This document shows, piece by piece, positions 30,324-37,756 of a DNA stretch of 41,661 bases. The stretch comes from a virus: positions 1-41,661 of IMG/VR virus record IMGVR_UViG_3300046008_000416. One strand, given 5' to 3'. The position numbers and the translations under genes were made by a program. How positions within the stretch are numbered: position 1 is the stretch's first letter; every line of letters starts with the position of its first letter. The notes beneath the pieces were generated by a model. It was not told where the DNA came from, searched no databases, and was given only the letters and a program-made list of their open reading frames with translations.

Positions 30324-32444
30324 TTAATCATATGTCTCAGCAAAAGGATCGCCTTCTTCGACATATTCATCATCTGAATAGTCATCGACTTCTTTTTCTT
30401 CTTTCCTTTCTATGGTTTTAAATATAGTCTTTTCAAGCTCTCTAGTAGTAAGAGGATTGTCGAACTGCTTGTTGACCCTGAGTATTTCATCTTTGGCTTC
30501 ATCATGTGTATAGCCTGTATCCATAAGCAATAGGGCTAACTTAATCAATGCACTGTTTCTTCCTCCATGTTGATTACGAATGATATACTGACTGATACCA
30601 CCAATATTCTTCTTGGATAGATTAGACCCAGCTTTTCTATAAGTTTCACTCTCGCCAGTGTTTGATACGTACTTATCACAGTTAATCAGTATCCCTTCGT
30701 TATACCAATACTCACCACTAGCTCCATAAAAGAATCTACTAGCATCAGTGCATTGTCTATCTAGCTCAATAGGCAAATCCTCCATGATATTCTTCATAAA
30801 GTTACTATATTGCTCCACTGTCAAGTCAAGCGTATATTCCATAGGCATGATAATTCTGAATCTATCACAGACAATACCATTCTTTTCTTTCTGATGGTTC
30901 CTAGTAGTTGAAATAAGGTATGTATAGTCGCTCAAAATGATTTTAGCCATATCCAATGTGGTTCCACCATCAACGTCAAGCATAAGCAATGAAAATGATG
31001 TAATTACATTATCTTTATTTCTATACCCATTCTTGAATCTATGTGCTGAATAACACAACCCATCTGACTGAGTAACCTTATGCATATCAGTCCAAGTACC
31101 AATTTCATTAGGTGTATATCCAGTTGTCATATCTGCTGAATAACTGAATATCAATGGTTCAGTTAAGTCTGTTGCAGTCTTTCCTCTAGCTTGATAAAAC
31201 GTAATGTTCTGCCTGTCTTCAATCTGTAAAGTAATATTGTTCTGATAAGCATAACCTTTAGCTAATTCCCAAAAGGCTTTCTTGGATTTAATATCTGCAT
31301 AGAATGGTAATTCTTGTGTTAATGTATATTCACTCTCTTCACCATTGCTTTCACACAACCAATCAACAATAAGTTCATACTTCTCAGGTCTTGAATTAAT
31401 TAGCTTCAAGCTTTCAAAACTCTCTTCAACAATAGCCATAGCTTCATTAAAGTGTTTAGCTTCTACTTGCTGTTTCATATCCATCATTGCAATCAATGCA
31501 CTAATCTTCAATGCCAACCAATGCTTATTCTGAGTATATACCATGTTTAGTGGTTTATATTTAGATACTAGCTCGCTGTCTTCTTTGCCTTTAATCTCTG
31601 ACTCAATATAAAGCCTCTTAGCTTCATCATCAAGCTCCAAGACTCTATTATGATAGTTGGTTGCAATGTAAGTCATACAAGCACTAATCTCATTGATAGC
31701 TATCGCTGTAGCACCTTCGTTAACAAGAGTATAGTGATTTACATGGCTTGTAACCATAGCAAATAAGTTACGTCTAGCCATACCAGCACCTAGTAAATCA
31801 AAGAATAGCTTTTCTGTCTCTGCTTTACCTTCAAAGATTAATGTAGGACTTCCAAACATCATCATGTTATGAGGAACTGGTTTACTTGCAGCTTTAACAC
31901 CTGTAGTACGTCTTAGGTTAGGTTTGATAACTCCATGATCGAATGCATTAAGCAATGTATCACTTAACATATCGTACTCTTTAGCTAATACAGAACCCAT
32001 CTCATCAAGTGCAATGTTTACTGAATAAATATCCATAGTATCCATCATAGAGCGTATAGCACTAATAGCGCTGTCTGTAGCACTCTTATAGATAGGACTG
32101 ATAGTTACACCCTCCTTGATAAGCTTGGCAATACCTTCCATATCAAATGGGTCAATATCTTCCATCTTTTGTTCAGCAATAGCTTTGATTTCAATTAGAG
32201 CATCTTTAATGAATAGCTCTTCTATGTACCGTAAGCTTCTACTCTTACTTAATCCACTTCCTGCAATAGCAATACCATACACATTGGCTGGTACTGTACT
32301 AAAGTCTGTAGGACACTGAACCTTGCTGCGAACATTATTTGCTATAACAGCCACGCCGAATAAACTAAGTACCCTCATATAGTGGGCTAAATCGCTATTG
32401 GCATCTTTGCCAGCTAAAACCGAAACCATCTTATCTAACATCAT
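30324..32444 (-). CDS. Helicase-primase-like replication protein
   Basis: The 706-residue protein combines an N-terminal DUF3987-like ATPase (residues 1-380; loop AGSGLSKS at 61-68, a variant Walker A, and NIALDEMG as Walker B near 145) with a C-terminal archaeo-eukaryotic-type primase: LLMLDVDGG (about 486), STTRNH (about 513) and DASRFFYGAS (about 570), then a PriCT-like helical end (GGRNSALIKLALLLMDTGYT). It should prime and unwind phage DNA. The order, helicase first and primase last, is unusual. It ends in EEGDPFAETYD. Its start overlaps the HNH gene stop. Confidence 0.75.
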   Translation of the reverse strand: MMLDKMVSVLAGKDANSDLAHYMRVLSLFGVAVIANNVRSKVQCPTDFSTVPANVYGIAIAGSGLSKSRSLRYIEELFIKDALIEIKAIAEQKMEDIDPFDMEGIAKLIKEGVTISPIYKSATDSAISAIRSMMDTMDIYSVNIALDEMGSVLAKEYDMLSDTLLNAFDHGVIKPNLRRTTGVKAASKPVPHNMMMFGSPTLIFEGKAETEKLFFDLLGAGMARRNLFAMVTSHVNHYTLVNEGATAIAINEISACMTYIATNYHNRVLELDDEAKRLYIESEIKGKEDSELVSKYKPLNMVYTQNKHWLALKISALIAMMDMKQQVEAKHFNEAMAIVEESFESLKLINSRPEKYELIVDWLCESNGEESEYTLTQELPFYADIKSKKAFWELAKGYAYQNNITLQIEDRQNITFYQARGKTATDLTEPLIFSYSADMTTGYTPNEIGTWTDMHKVTQSDGLCYSAHRFKNGYRNKDNVITSFSLLMLDVDGGTTLDMAKIILSDYTYLISTTRNHQKEKNGIVCDRFRIIMPMEYTLDLTVEQYSNFMKNIMEDLPIELDRQCTDASRFFYGASGEYWYNEGILINCDKYVSNTGESETYRKAGSNLSKKNIGGISQYIIRNQHGGRNSALIKLALLLMDTGYTHDEAKDEILRVNKQFDNPLTTRELEKTIFKTIERKEEKEVDDYSDDEYVEEGDPFAETYD

Positions 32445-33121
32445 ATTACTCCATTAATTGTATGTTCAAGATTATTTTCAAGAACATAAGAATCATATTT
32501 TTTAGCAGCATCAATAGCTGTATCAAACATTCCAAGTCTAATTATCTTACCACCAATACCTATTGATGATATATATTTACAACATCTTTTATCAAAACAC
32601 ACTCCCCTATAGCCACTTGTATTATGTGAATACAATAGGCTTGTATTTCTATTTTGAACAGTCATGCTTACCCATCTGCAATTTGAAGGCTCATAATTGC
32701 CATCATTATTTATTCTATCTATAGTCAAGTCGTCATCATATCCATTTGCGATAGCCCAATCATAAAATTTAACAAACTCACCTTCCCATTCAGAACATAT
32801 TTTTATTCCTCTTCCACCGTAATGTTCAAATGCAGAACATTTTATATTCAATACCCTATCCTTCATCCCTCTGTATATCTTATATAATCTAGTTCCAGAC
32901 ATTCCATGACTTGTAAGCTGTTGTGACGCTTGCTCTATGTGATAGCATCCGCAACTTATTGTATTTCCGCTCTTAATACTTTGAGCCATTGCTCTAAACT
33001 CTTTTCCACAATAGCATTTATAAATTCCATATCTTCGCTTTTTTACAGCATTAGCAGTTGGATAATACATTCCTAAATCTTCAATTAACAATGGCACTGG
33101 TATTTGTGATTTTTCTAACAT
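32441..33121 (-). CDS. HNH homing endonuclease with AP2 domain
   Basis: A 226-residue free-standing homing endonuclease. N-terminal cysteine pairs CYCG (36-39) and CGCY (57-60) may bind zinc; the HNH core is LTIDRINNDGNYEPSNCRWV (132-151) with following QNRN; the C-terminal AP2-type DNA-binding domain starts SGYRGVCFDKRCCKY (169-183) and ends near TINGV. It is inserted between leader and primase gene, overlapping the primase by ATGA. Its ribosome site AGGAGG lies inside a predicted pseudoknot. Confidence 0.9.
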   Translation of the reverse strand: MLEKSQIPVPLLIEDLGMYYPTANAVKKRRYGIYKCYCGKEFRAMAQSIKSGNTISCGCYHIEQASQQLTSHGMSGTRLYKIYRGMKDRVLNIKCSAFEHYGGRGIKICSEWEGEFVKFYDWAIANGYDDDLTIDRINNDGNYEPSNCRWVSMTVQNRNTSLLYSHNTSGYRGVCFDKRCCKYISSIGIGGKIIRLGMFDTAIDAAKKYDSYVLENNLEHTINGVI

Positions 33122-33123
33122 AA

Positions 33124-33188
33124 AGCCTCCTCAGACTTATAAATTTACATGAGAGGTTGAAGCTGAGGAGGCTGTAGACAACCTCTCA
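33124..33188 (-). promoter_or_regulatory. Predicted H-type pseudoknot over the HNH ribosome-binding site
   Basis: Two perfect interleaved stems: AGCCTCCTCAG (33124-33134) with CTGAGGAGGCT (33163-33173), 11 pairs; and TGAGAGGTTG (33150-33159) with CAACCTCTCA (33179-33188), 10 pairs. Connecting loops are 15, 3 and 5 bases. The arm 33134-33124, read leftward, carries GAGGAGGC, the ribosome site three to four bases before the HNH ATG (33121), so the stem should block translation. Confidence 0.7.
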
Positions 33189-33227
33189 GATAAACTTTCT
33201 ACATAGGACATTATACCATGCTTTAGT
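33189..33227 (-). promoter_or_regulatory. Candidate promoter for the HNH/primase operon
   Basis: Leftward TGGTATAAT (33218-33210) is a perfect extended -10 box. A start about seven bases later would begin the RNA some 15 bases before the pseudoknot, giving a short structured leader. Confidence 0.5.
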
Positions 33228-33455
33228 TTAAATCTCTACTCCTATTGTTTTTACTTCAAAATTTTCAACCAATGAGAATAGAGTCTTTTTCATCATATCT
33301 TTCTCATCTCCAAACATATCTAAGAACTCGTCTATTACTGTACCAGCTTCATCCATAGGTACTCTTTCATCATGCACTAATAACTTACCTTGATTACCAG
33401 TAATACGAAACTCATCTTCATAATTTAAATGAATTGTATAAAGTGTTTTATCCAT
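33228..33455 (-). CDS. Hypothetical protein behind a structured leader
   Basis: A 75-residue acidic protein (HLNYEDEFRITGNQGKLLVH, then DEFLDMFGDEKDMMKK). ATG 33455 is chosen because AGGAG lies six bases before it; the ATG at 33461 would be too close. The nested hairpin at 33475-33567 ends 20 bases upstream. Function unknown. Confidence 0.65.
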   Translation of the reverse strand: MDKTLYTIHLNYEDEFRITGNQGKLLVHDERVPMDEAGTVIDEFLDMFGDEKDMMKKTLFSLVENFEVKTIGVEI

Positions 33456-33474
33456 CTCCATCTCCTAATTAATT

Positions 33475-33567
33475 TTGGTAAAGTGTCGATGCTGAGGGAT
33501 TTGACTGATTGCTTACTGAGTTTACGAAGTAAGCTGTCAAACCCGATAAGCTAGAGACCTTTACCGA
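33475..33567 (-). ncRNA. Nested-hairpin RNA leader
   Basis: Three coaxial stems: GGTAAAG (33477-33483) with CTTTACC (33559-33565), GGGATTTGAC (33496-33505) with GTCAAACCC (33536-33544, one bulged A), and GCTTACT (33511-33517) with AGTAAGC (33528-33534), apical loop ten bases. It fills the gap before the 33455 gene. A TATAAG box (33590-33585) about 20 bases upstream would start RNA just before the first stem. No T-run follows, so it reads as a cis-acting leader rather than a free small RNA. It does not fit a tRNA fold. Confidence 0.6.
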
Positions 33568-33596
33568 TTAGCACATTGAATCAACTTATACTAACA

Positions 33597-34016
33597 TCAC
33601 GCAAATGGATTTACCTTTTTTTCTACAACTTCAACCAATGGCTTATCGTCTTGCTTTATCTTAATACCAACATCATCATCGTATAGCATTTCAAATATCT
33701 CTTCTCTGGATAAAAGACCTTCTCTTGCTAAAAGAATAAAATGTTGCATTCTTGCCATTAATATACCATCATCAGTACCTCTATTAGCTTGGTAACCAAT
33801 GTATGCAGTTTCTTCTAATGTCATTTCATTATATGGCTTCTTTCTAAGAGCCTTAGCAATATAATCAGAAGATGAAACAGTTTTTGTACCTATAAGTGCA
33901 ACCAACTCTTCAGACGGATTGAATGGGTCAAACGTCTCAACATATTTTTTATAGTAAACCTTACCCATAGGTGTACTAACCAAATTACTCTTTGTGTAGC
34001 TTTTTTGTGATTTCAT
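33597..34016 (-). CDS. Hypothetical protein with SSB-like KKVNPFA tail
   Basis: A 139-residue protein with an N-terminal basic part (YTKSNLVSTPMGKVYYKKYV), a helical centre and the C-terminal tail VVEKKVNPFA, identical in its last seven residues to the DUF669-type SSB. All seven codons differ between the two genes. It overlaps the RHH gene upstream. No family recognised; a role in the replication or recombination complex is inferred from the tail. Confidence 0.7.
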   Translation of the reverse strand: MKSQKSYTKSNLVSTPMGKVYYKKYVETFDPFNPSEELVALIGTKTVSSSDYIAKALRKKPYNEMTLEETAYIGYQANRGTDDGILMARMQHFILLAREGLLSREEIFEMLYDDDVGIKIKQDDKPLVEVVEKKVNPFA

Positions 34017-34161
34017 TGTGTTCTTTAACCATTAACATTATCGCTTTAGATACGTTTGTAGTTCCATTCTTTTTGAACCCAAATTCTCTTATCATAGATA
34101 ATGTTTTGTCATCAAGCAAAGCAGTAAATCTTACACGCTTATTTTCATTGCTTGTTTCCAC
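33985..34161 (-). CDS. Ribbon-helix-helix DNA-binding protein
   Basis: A 58-residue protein with a basic strand (NKRVRFTALLDDKTLSMI), then the turn FGFKKNGTTNVSKAIMLMV and a lysine-rich end, the RHH (CopG/Arc) order. GTG 34161 is preferred as AAAGGAAAG stands seven bases before it; the frame extends to ATG 34191. It lies next to a 10-bp phased repeat array, a typical operator form for RHH proteins, suggesting autoregulation or a partition/initiation role. Confidence 0.7.
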   Translation of the reverse strand: METSNENKRVRFTALLDDKTLSMIREFGFKKNGTTNVSKAIMLMVKEHNEITKKLHKE

Positions 34162-34191
34162 AGTCTTTCCTTTCTTAAATAATATCATCAT

Positions 34192-34260
34192 ACTATCATA
34201 CTATTTATTAATCTTTTCTTTTTGTTAATCATTGCACTTCTCTCTTTACACACACACACA
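34192..34260 (-). promoter_or_regulatory. AT-rich gap with promoter candidates and CA run
   Basis: Between the RHH start and the repeat array. Leftward the sequence AGTATGATAGTATGATG gives two overlapping TATGAT boxes just upstream of the RHH gene. A (CA) run of seven units lies at about 34247-34260. Confidence 0.4.
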
Positions 34261-34380
34261 CTACCATACACTACCATAGGTAGTCATAGGCTACCATAAC
34301 ATACCATAGGTAACCATATCCTAATATCTGCATAATAAACCATACCAAACCATAGGCTACCATAGGCAACCATAGGCTAT
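34261..34380. repeat. Array of ten or more 10-bp phased repeats (iteron-like)
   Basis: Units of exactly ten bases around CTACCATAGG: CCATA or a one-base variant at 34264, 34274, 34284, 34294, 34304 and 34314, then a degenerate 25 bases, then CCATA at 34340, 34350, 34360 and 34370. The spacing matches about one helical turn, so the same face is presented in each group. It resembles iterons of replication origins or operator arrays of RHH proteins. Not CRISPR: no spacers. Confidence 0.75.
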
Positions 34381-34388
34381 GATTCTGA

Positions 34389-35243
34389 TTACCCAAAAAT
34401 ATCTTTTTTAACTCTGCTCAATGTCAAAGCATTATTATCAAGAACAGTAGTCTCTTCGATAATCTTACTTTCACAAGTAAAGCTAAATGGATTCTCTGTA
34501 AATAGCATATCAATAATCTCAGGATATTGTGTAGCTATTTCAATTTTCTTAACAGCTAGACTGATTGACTTATTAGCAAACTTAATGTTTGGTTTAGCTT
34601 CTAGTACAATAACCTTAGGAGCTTTATTTTTTACAATAACAACAGCTCTTATAGTGGATACAACTATGCCACGATTAATCTGTAACAACGTAGCATACAC
34701 ACTCATTTGTAAAGCATAAGCATTAATATCAGTCACACTCTTATTGGATGTTTTATAGTCAATCACAGTATAAGTACCATCTTTGTTTTTAACTAAAGCG
34801 TCATAACTACCAGCAATCTTAATATCATTGCTAATATCGTATTCAATATATCCTTCTATTTCATCAGGAGTTGGATTCAATTCTAAATACTCTTGTCTAA
34901 ATACAGAGCATACAAGCTGTAAATAGTCTAAGTCGATGTCTGATATGGAAACATCTTTTTCGTTCCTTAGAGATGCCTCTATGTAATCCTTAGGCATACT
35001 CATGTCTTTATTTAACTTTCCTTCATAGTAAAGTTGGGCATATAAGTGGACAAGGGTTCCAAATACAGTATTAGCATTACCAAAGAATGTCTTTTCTTTA
35101 TCAATAACATTCTTCTTCCACATCATTGGATTATCATATAGATTACGCAATCCACTAGGACTAATTACCATACCTTCATAGTTAGCATATTCTGCACCAT
35201 GAGGTTTAATTTCAATCTCATTTATCTTTTCAAATACACTCAT
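34389..35243 (-). CDS. PD-(D/E)XK nuclease (RecB/Cas4-like)
   Basis: A 284-residue nuclease probably acting as an exonuclease in recombination. Motifs: GTLVHLYAQ (motif with His, about residue 62), then IAGSYDALVKNKDGTYTVID and YKTSNKS (D...DYK core, about 142-170), then the YALQMSVYATLL helix (Q..Y motif). These match PDDEXK_1 / RecB-like phage exonucleases. It may feed single strands to the Sak4/SSB pair. The C-terminus is VKKDIFG. ATGA overlap with the small upstream gene. Confidence 0.85.
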   Translation of the reverse strand: MSVFEKINEIEIKPHGAEYANYEGMVISPSGLRNLYDNPMMWKKNVIDKEKTFFGNANTVFGTLVHLYAQLYYEGKLNKDMSMPKDYIEASLRNEKDVSISDIDLDYLQLVCSVFRQEYLELNPTPDEIEGYIEYDISNDIKIAGSYDALVKNKDGTYTVIDYKTSNKSVTDINAYALQMSVYATLLQINRGIVVSTIRAVVIVKNKAPKVIVLEAKPNIKFANKSISLAVKKIEIATQYPEIIDMLFTENPFSFTCESKIIEETTVLDNNALTLSRVKKDIFG

Positions 35244-35344
35244 TGTCTAATCCTTTTAGTTTCTTCAATCTTAGTTGCTTGTATACTCCATTTTGAAGCT
35301 TCTTCATCAAACCAACCTATTGCTAATAATACTTCTTTAGTCAT
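35240..35344 (-). CDS. Hypothetical 34-residue protein
   Basis: ATG 35344 to TGA 35240, with ATGA overlaps at both ends and GGAGGAATAA upstream, a strong sign of translation. The peptide contains VLLAIGWFDEEASKWSIQAT. No family recognised. Confidence 0.65.
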   Translation of the reverse strand: MTKEVLLAIGWFDEEASKWSIQATKIEETKRIRQ

Positions 35345-35538
35345 TTTATTCCTCCATATAATTGGATATTCTCTAGTAAATCATTTAGATTACCATCTAA
35401 GTCTATATAGCATAGCCAGTAAGCATAAGCATTAACGTCAATACCATCGAATGTACAATCTATTGGTTCACTATGTTCTAGTTCACATTCCATTAGCAGC
35501 TGTTTAATCTGTTCGTAGTTTTCTTTTACTCTACCCAT
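35341..35538 (-). CDS. Hypothetical protein
   Basis: A 65-residue acidic protein (ENYEQIKQLLMECELEHSEP, then AYAYWLCYIDLDGNLNDLLE). ATG 35538 is chosen as GGAGG lies nine bases before it. Function unknown. Confidence 0.65.
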   Translation of the reverse strand: MGRVKENYEQIKQLLMECELEHSEPIDCTFDGIDVNAYAYWLCYIDLDGNLNDLLENIQLYGGIK

Positions 35539-35539
35539 C

Positions 35540-35797
35540 TTAATATCCTCCATCTAAATATTTATAGTCATTAATCATTATGGTTAATAGCTCTTGAAAC
35601 TCATCTCTATCCATAGCATAGATGCTATCCTTTAATGCTTTAATTCTATTTCTATCTTCTATTAAATCATCGTAAAGTCTCTTTCTGAAGTCACATATTT
35701 CTTGAGTAGATAATCTGCTAACTAATTCATCATATAAATCTTCTGTTTCAAAGTCATCTAATTTAACTTCTACTTCAATATATTTTTCTATCCACAT
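35540..35797 (-). CDS. Hypothetical charged helical protein
   Basis: An 85-residue acidic, helical protein (STQEICDFRKRLYDDLIEDR). AAAGGATAAAAA precedes ATG 35797. No family recognised. Confidence 0.65.
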   Translation of the reverse strand: MWIEKYIEVEVKLDDFETEDLYDELVSRLSTQEICDFRKRLYDDLIEDRNRIKALKDSIYAMDRDEFQELLTIMINDYKYLDGGY

Positions 35798-35807
35798 TTT
35801 TTATCCT

Positions 35808-36077
35808 TTAAATTACAGGCACTACAGATTTCACTATATGCACTCCATCTTCAACAACAATTACAGCCCTGTAATCATCATAACCTTCAATTCTAGCTTT
35901 ATAAGTAGCACCTTCTAAGAAATTAATACCAGAAGGCTCAATAATGCATCTTAAAGCCACTTCCATGCTGTTACACATATCTTTACTCGGGTTAACTACT
36001 TTAGAGCCTCTAAGCCGTTCTAATGCTCTTTCGATAGCATGGTCTGTAAATACCATCTGTACTCTTTTTGTTTTCAT
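35808..36077 (-). CDS. DUF4258-like protein
   Basis: An 89-residue protein starting RVQMVFTDHAIERALERL and ending DYRAVIVVEDGVHIVKSV. The His-containing first helix and late strand pair resemble DUF4258 / RelE-fold small proteins. Whether it has RNase activity is unknown, and no antitoxin neighbour is obvious. Confidence 0.6.
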   Translation of the reverse strand: MKTKRVQMVFTDHAIERALERLRGSKVVNPSKDMCNSMEVALRCIIEPSGINFLEGATYKARIEGYDDYRAVIVVEDGVHIVKSVVPVI

Positions 36078-36280
36078 AAGTATTCCTCAATATCAATTTC
36101 AAATTCAATTCCATCTATTTCAATGGTCATGCTACTAGGTCTATCATCAGCATCAGGATAAGCATCTAGTATCTGTTCAATGATACTGAATTCATCACTA
36201 GGTTCTAATTCAAACACTGTCATCCATTGTCCACGATTGCCATCAGCATCGGCTCCGTACAATTCTTTCCACTGTCTCAT
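36074..36280 (-). CDS. Hypothetical acidic protein
   Basis: A 68-residue, strongly acidic protein (LDAYPDADDRPSSMTIEIDG), with ATGA overlaps at both ends. Such small acidic phage proteins sometimes mimic DNA, but nothing here shows it. Function unknown. Confidence 0.6.
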   Translation of the reverse strand: MRQWKELYGADADGNRGQWMTVFELEPSDEFSIIEQILDAYPDADDRPSSMTIEIDGIEFEIDIEEYL

Positions 36281-36618
36281 CTTGTCTCTCCAACTATTTT
36301 AGCAAATTCTTCCACCATGTCTGTGGTTACATAATCAGGTAATGGTAAAGTTTCACCTTCATCATCTACACCACCTACTAGCACTATGCTTCCTGCATAT
36401 GGTTGAGGAAAAGCAAATGGGCTTATATCTACAACTAGATTGCCACTCTTCAATAATCCCTCATCATCTATAAAGGCACTAATATCGCCTACAGCATTGG
36501 TTACTGCGTCAAATGTATCACATTCAAGATACTTGTAATAGTCCTTGTAGTCTTTAATCCACACTTCTTTGATTGTATAATCTTTGGTTGATATACAAAT
36601 TCCTCTTATTCCTTTCAT
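36277..36618 (-). CDS. DUF3846 protein
   Basis: A 113-residue protein with the DUF3846 layout: ICISTKDYTIKEVWIKD, then the CDTFDAVTNAVGDISAFIDD element and the late AGSIVLVGGVDDEGETL. DUF3846 proteins are frequent in phages and plasmids, function unsettled. ATGA overlaps on both sides. Confidence 0.7.
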   Translation of the reverse strand: MKGIRGICISTKDYTIKEVWIKDYKDYYKYLECDTFDAVTNAVGDISAFIDDEGLLKSGNLVVDISPFAFPQPYAGSIVLVGGVDDEGETLPLPDYVTTDMVEEFAKIVGETR

Positions 36619-36959
36619 TTTACTACCTCTATATGTATTGATGTTGCTGTATTAATTGCTGTCACTTCTCTGTCAGGCTCTATTCCCACTAAAACTGCCA
36701 TTACTCCCTTTCTAAAGTCTGTTAATTGTCTTGAGCGATATATTTTGAACTCACTTCCTGCATACTCTTTTAGCTGAGCAATAACAGCATAGCTATTGCC
36801 TACAAAGTATTGAGCATCCATTTCATTGTGAGTAATACAATTAGCTACCCACGTTCTTTGTCCATGTTGCATGACTGTGTAATAACAATTGCCTTTTGCT
36901 TTAACTACGTAGTAGAAACCTTTTTCACACTTTTTTGTGTTATCTGATAGTAATATCAT
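36615..36959 (-). CDS. Hypothetical protein
   Basis: A 114-residue beta-rich protein (GFYYVVKAKGNCYYTVMQHG near the start, EVTAINTATSIHIEVV at the end). ATGA overlaps on both sides. No family recognised. Confidence 0.65.
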   Translation of the reverse strand: MILLSDNTKKCEKGFYYVVKAKGNCYYTVMQHGQRTWVANCITHNEMDAQYFVGNSYAVIAQLKEYAGSEFKIYRSRQLTDFRKGVMAVLVGIEPDREVTAINTATSIHIEVVK

Positions 36960-37747
36960 TTTGAACTCCTAAATAATTTATATTCTAGCTCATCTACTGA
37001 ACTACTTTTATCTATTAAAGTATCTTCTGAAAGAGGTTTAGTCGTTCCATAAGATTGCATATCATCGCCAACTATAACTTCTCTCATTCTAAATACTCCA
37101 CGTCTAAACATTGACGTATGAAGTAAACAAGATAGTTTTTTGTAATCAATACCTTGCTCATATTCTTTAGCTATAAGACTAACCATGAATATCTTTCTGC
37201 TGTTCTTGTTGTACATATCATTACTTCTAAAGTTAAGTAATAGCTTGGTTTCAATACCCATCTTTTCAAGAGTTAATATCATTCCAATAATACGACTAGC
37301 ATTATTGATTACATCTTCATGTTTAACGTCTGAGAGATAAGAGGCATTAACACTAATTTGTATCTGCTTCTTGACATCATCATCTATCGGATTAACCCAC
37401 GCTTCAGGCTCTCCACTCAATACTAATCCTACATCAAAGAATTGACCATATACATCAAACTTGTAATCTTTAGTAGTTTCATATTTATCATCTAAGGTAT
37501 CGGCGTATTTATGTGAAGCTAATTTAATCTTACTGATTATTTCATTACTTCCATTTTCTACAATATCCATAAAGTCTTCATAGGTATGTGTTCCAGTAAA
37601 AGAAATATCGTCATCATCATCAACTTTCCTTTTAGAGTCTTTTCTTTTAGTTTTAACATTCTCATTCTCTATCAAGAACTGTTGAATATCATATACGCTA
37701 TTGAACTCAATATGTATTTCTTGGTTAGTATCATGTTTTATTTTCAT
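36956..37747 (-). CDS. DUF7192 / vWA-like partner of the AAA ATPase
   Basis: A 263-residue protein with a basic/acidic linker (KRKDSKRKVDDDDD) and a C-terminal domain containing YGQFFDVGLVLSGEPEAWVN, then IQISVNASYLSDV and IIGMILTLEKMGIETKLLL. This pattern is found in phage proteins adjacent to MoxR/CobS-type AAA ATPases, as in N4-like phages (vWFA-like). It probably works with the upstream ATPase. Nine bases separate the two genes. Confidence 0.65.
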   Translation of the reverse strand: MKIKHDTNQEIHIEFNSVYDIQQFLIENENVKTKRKDSKRKVDDDDDISFTGTHTYEDFMDIVENGSNEIISKIKLASHKYADTLDDKYETTKDYKFDVYGQFFDVGLVLSGEPEAWVNPIDDDVKKQIQISVNASYLSDVKHEDVINNASRIIGMILTLEKMGIETKLLLNFRSNDMYNKNSRKIFMVSLIAKEYEQGIDYKKLSCLLHTSMFRRGVFRMREVIVGDDMQSYGTTKPLSEDTLIDKSSSVDELEYKLFRSSK

Positions 37748-37756
37748 ACTATGCTC

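Noticed and set aside
33477-33565. tRNA at the nested hairpin
   Set aside because: The seven-pair outer stem is tRNA-like, but there is no D or T arm; the inner stems are stacked in one line.
34261-34380. CRISPR array
   Set aside because: The repeats are ten bases long and contiguous with no unique spacers; no cas genes are near except a RecB-like nuclease that fits a phage exonuclease better than Cas4.
35808-36280. Toxin-antitoxin pair formed by the DUF4258-like protein and the acidic 68-residue protein
   Set aside because: Size and overlap fit, but neither active-site residues nor an antitoxin DNA-binding domain can be seen; left as separate unknowns.
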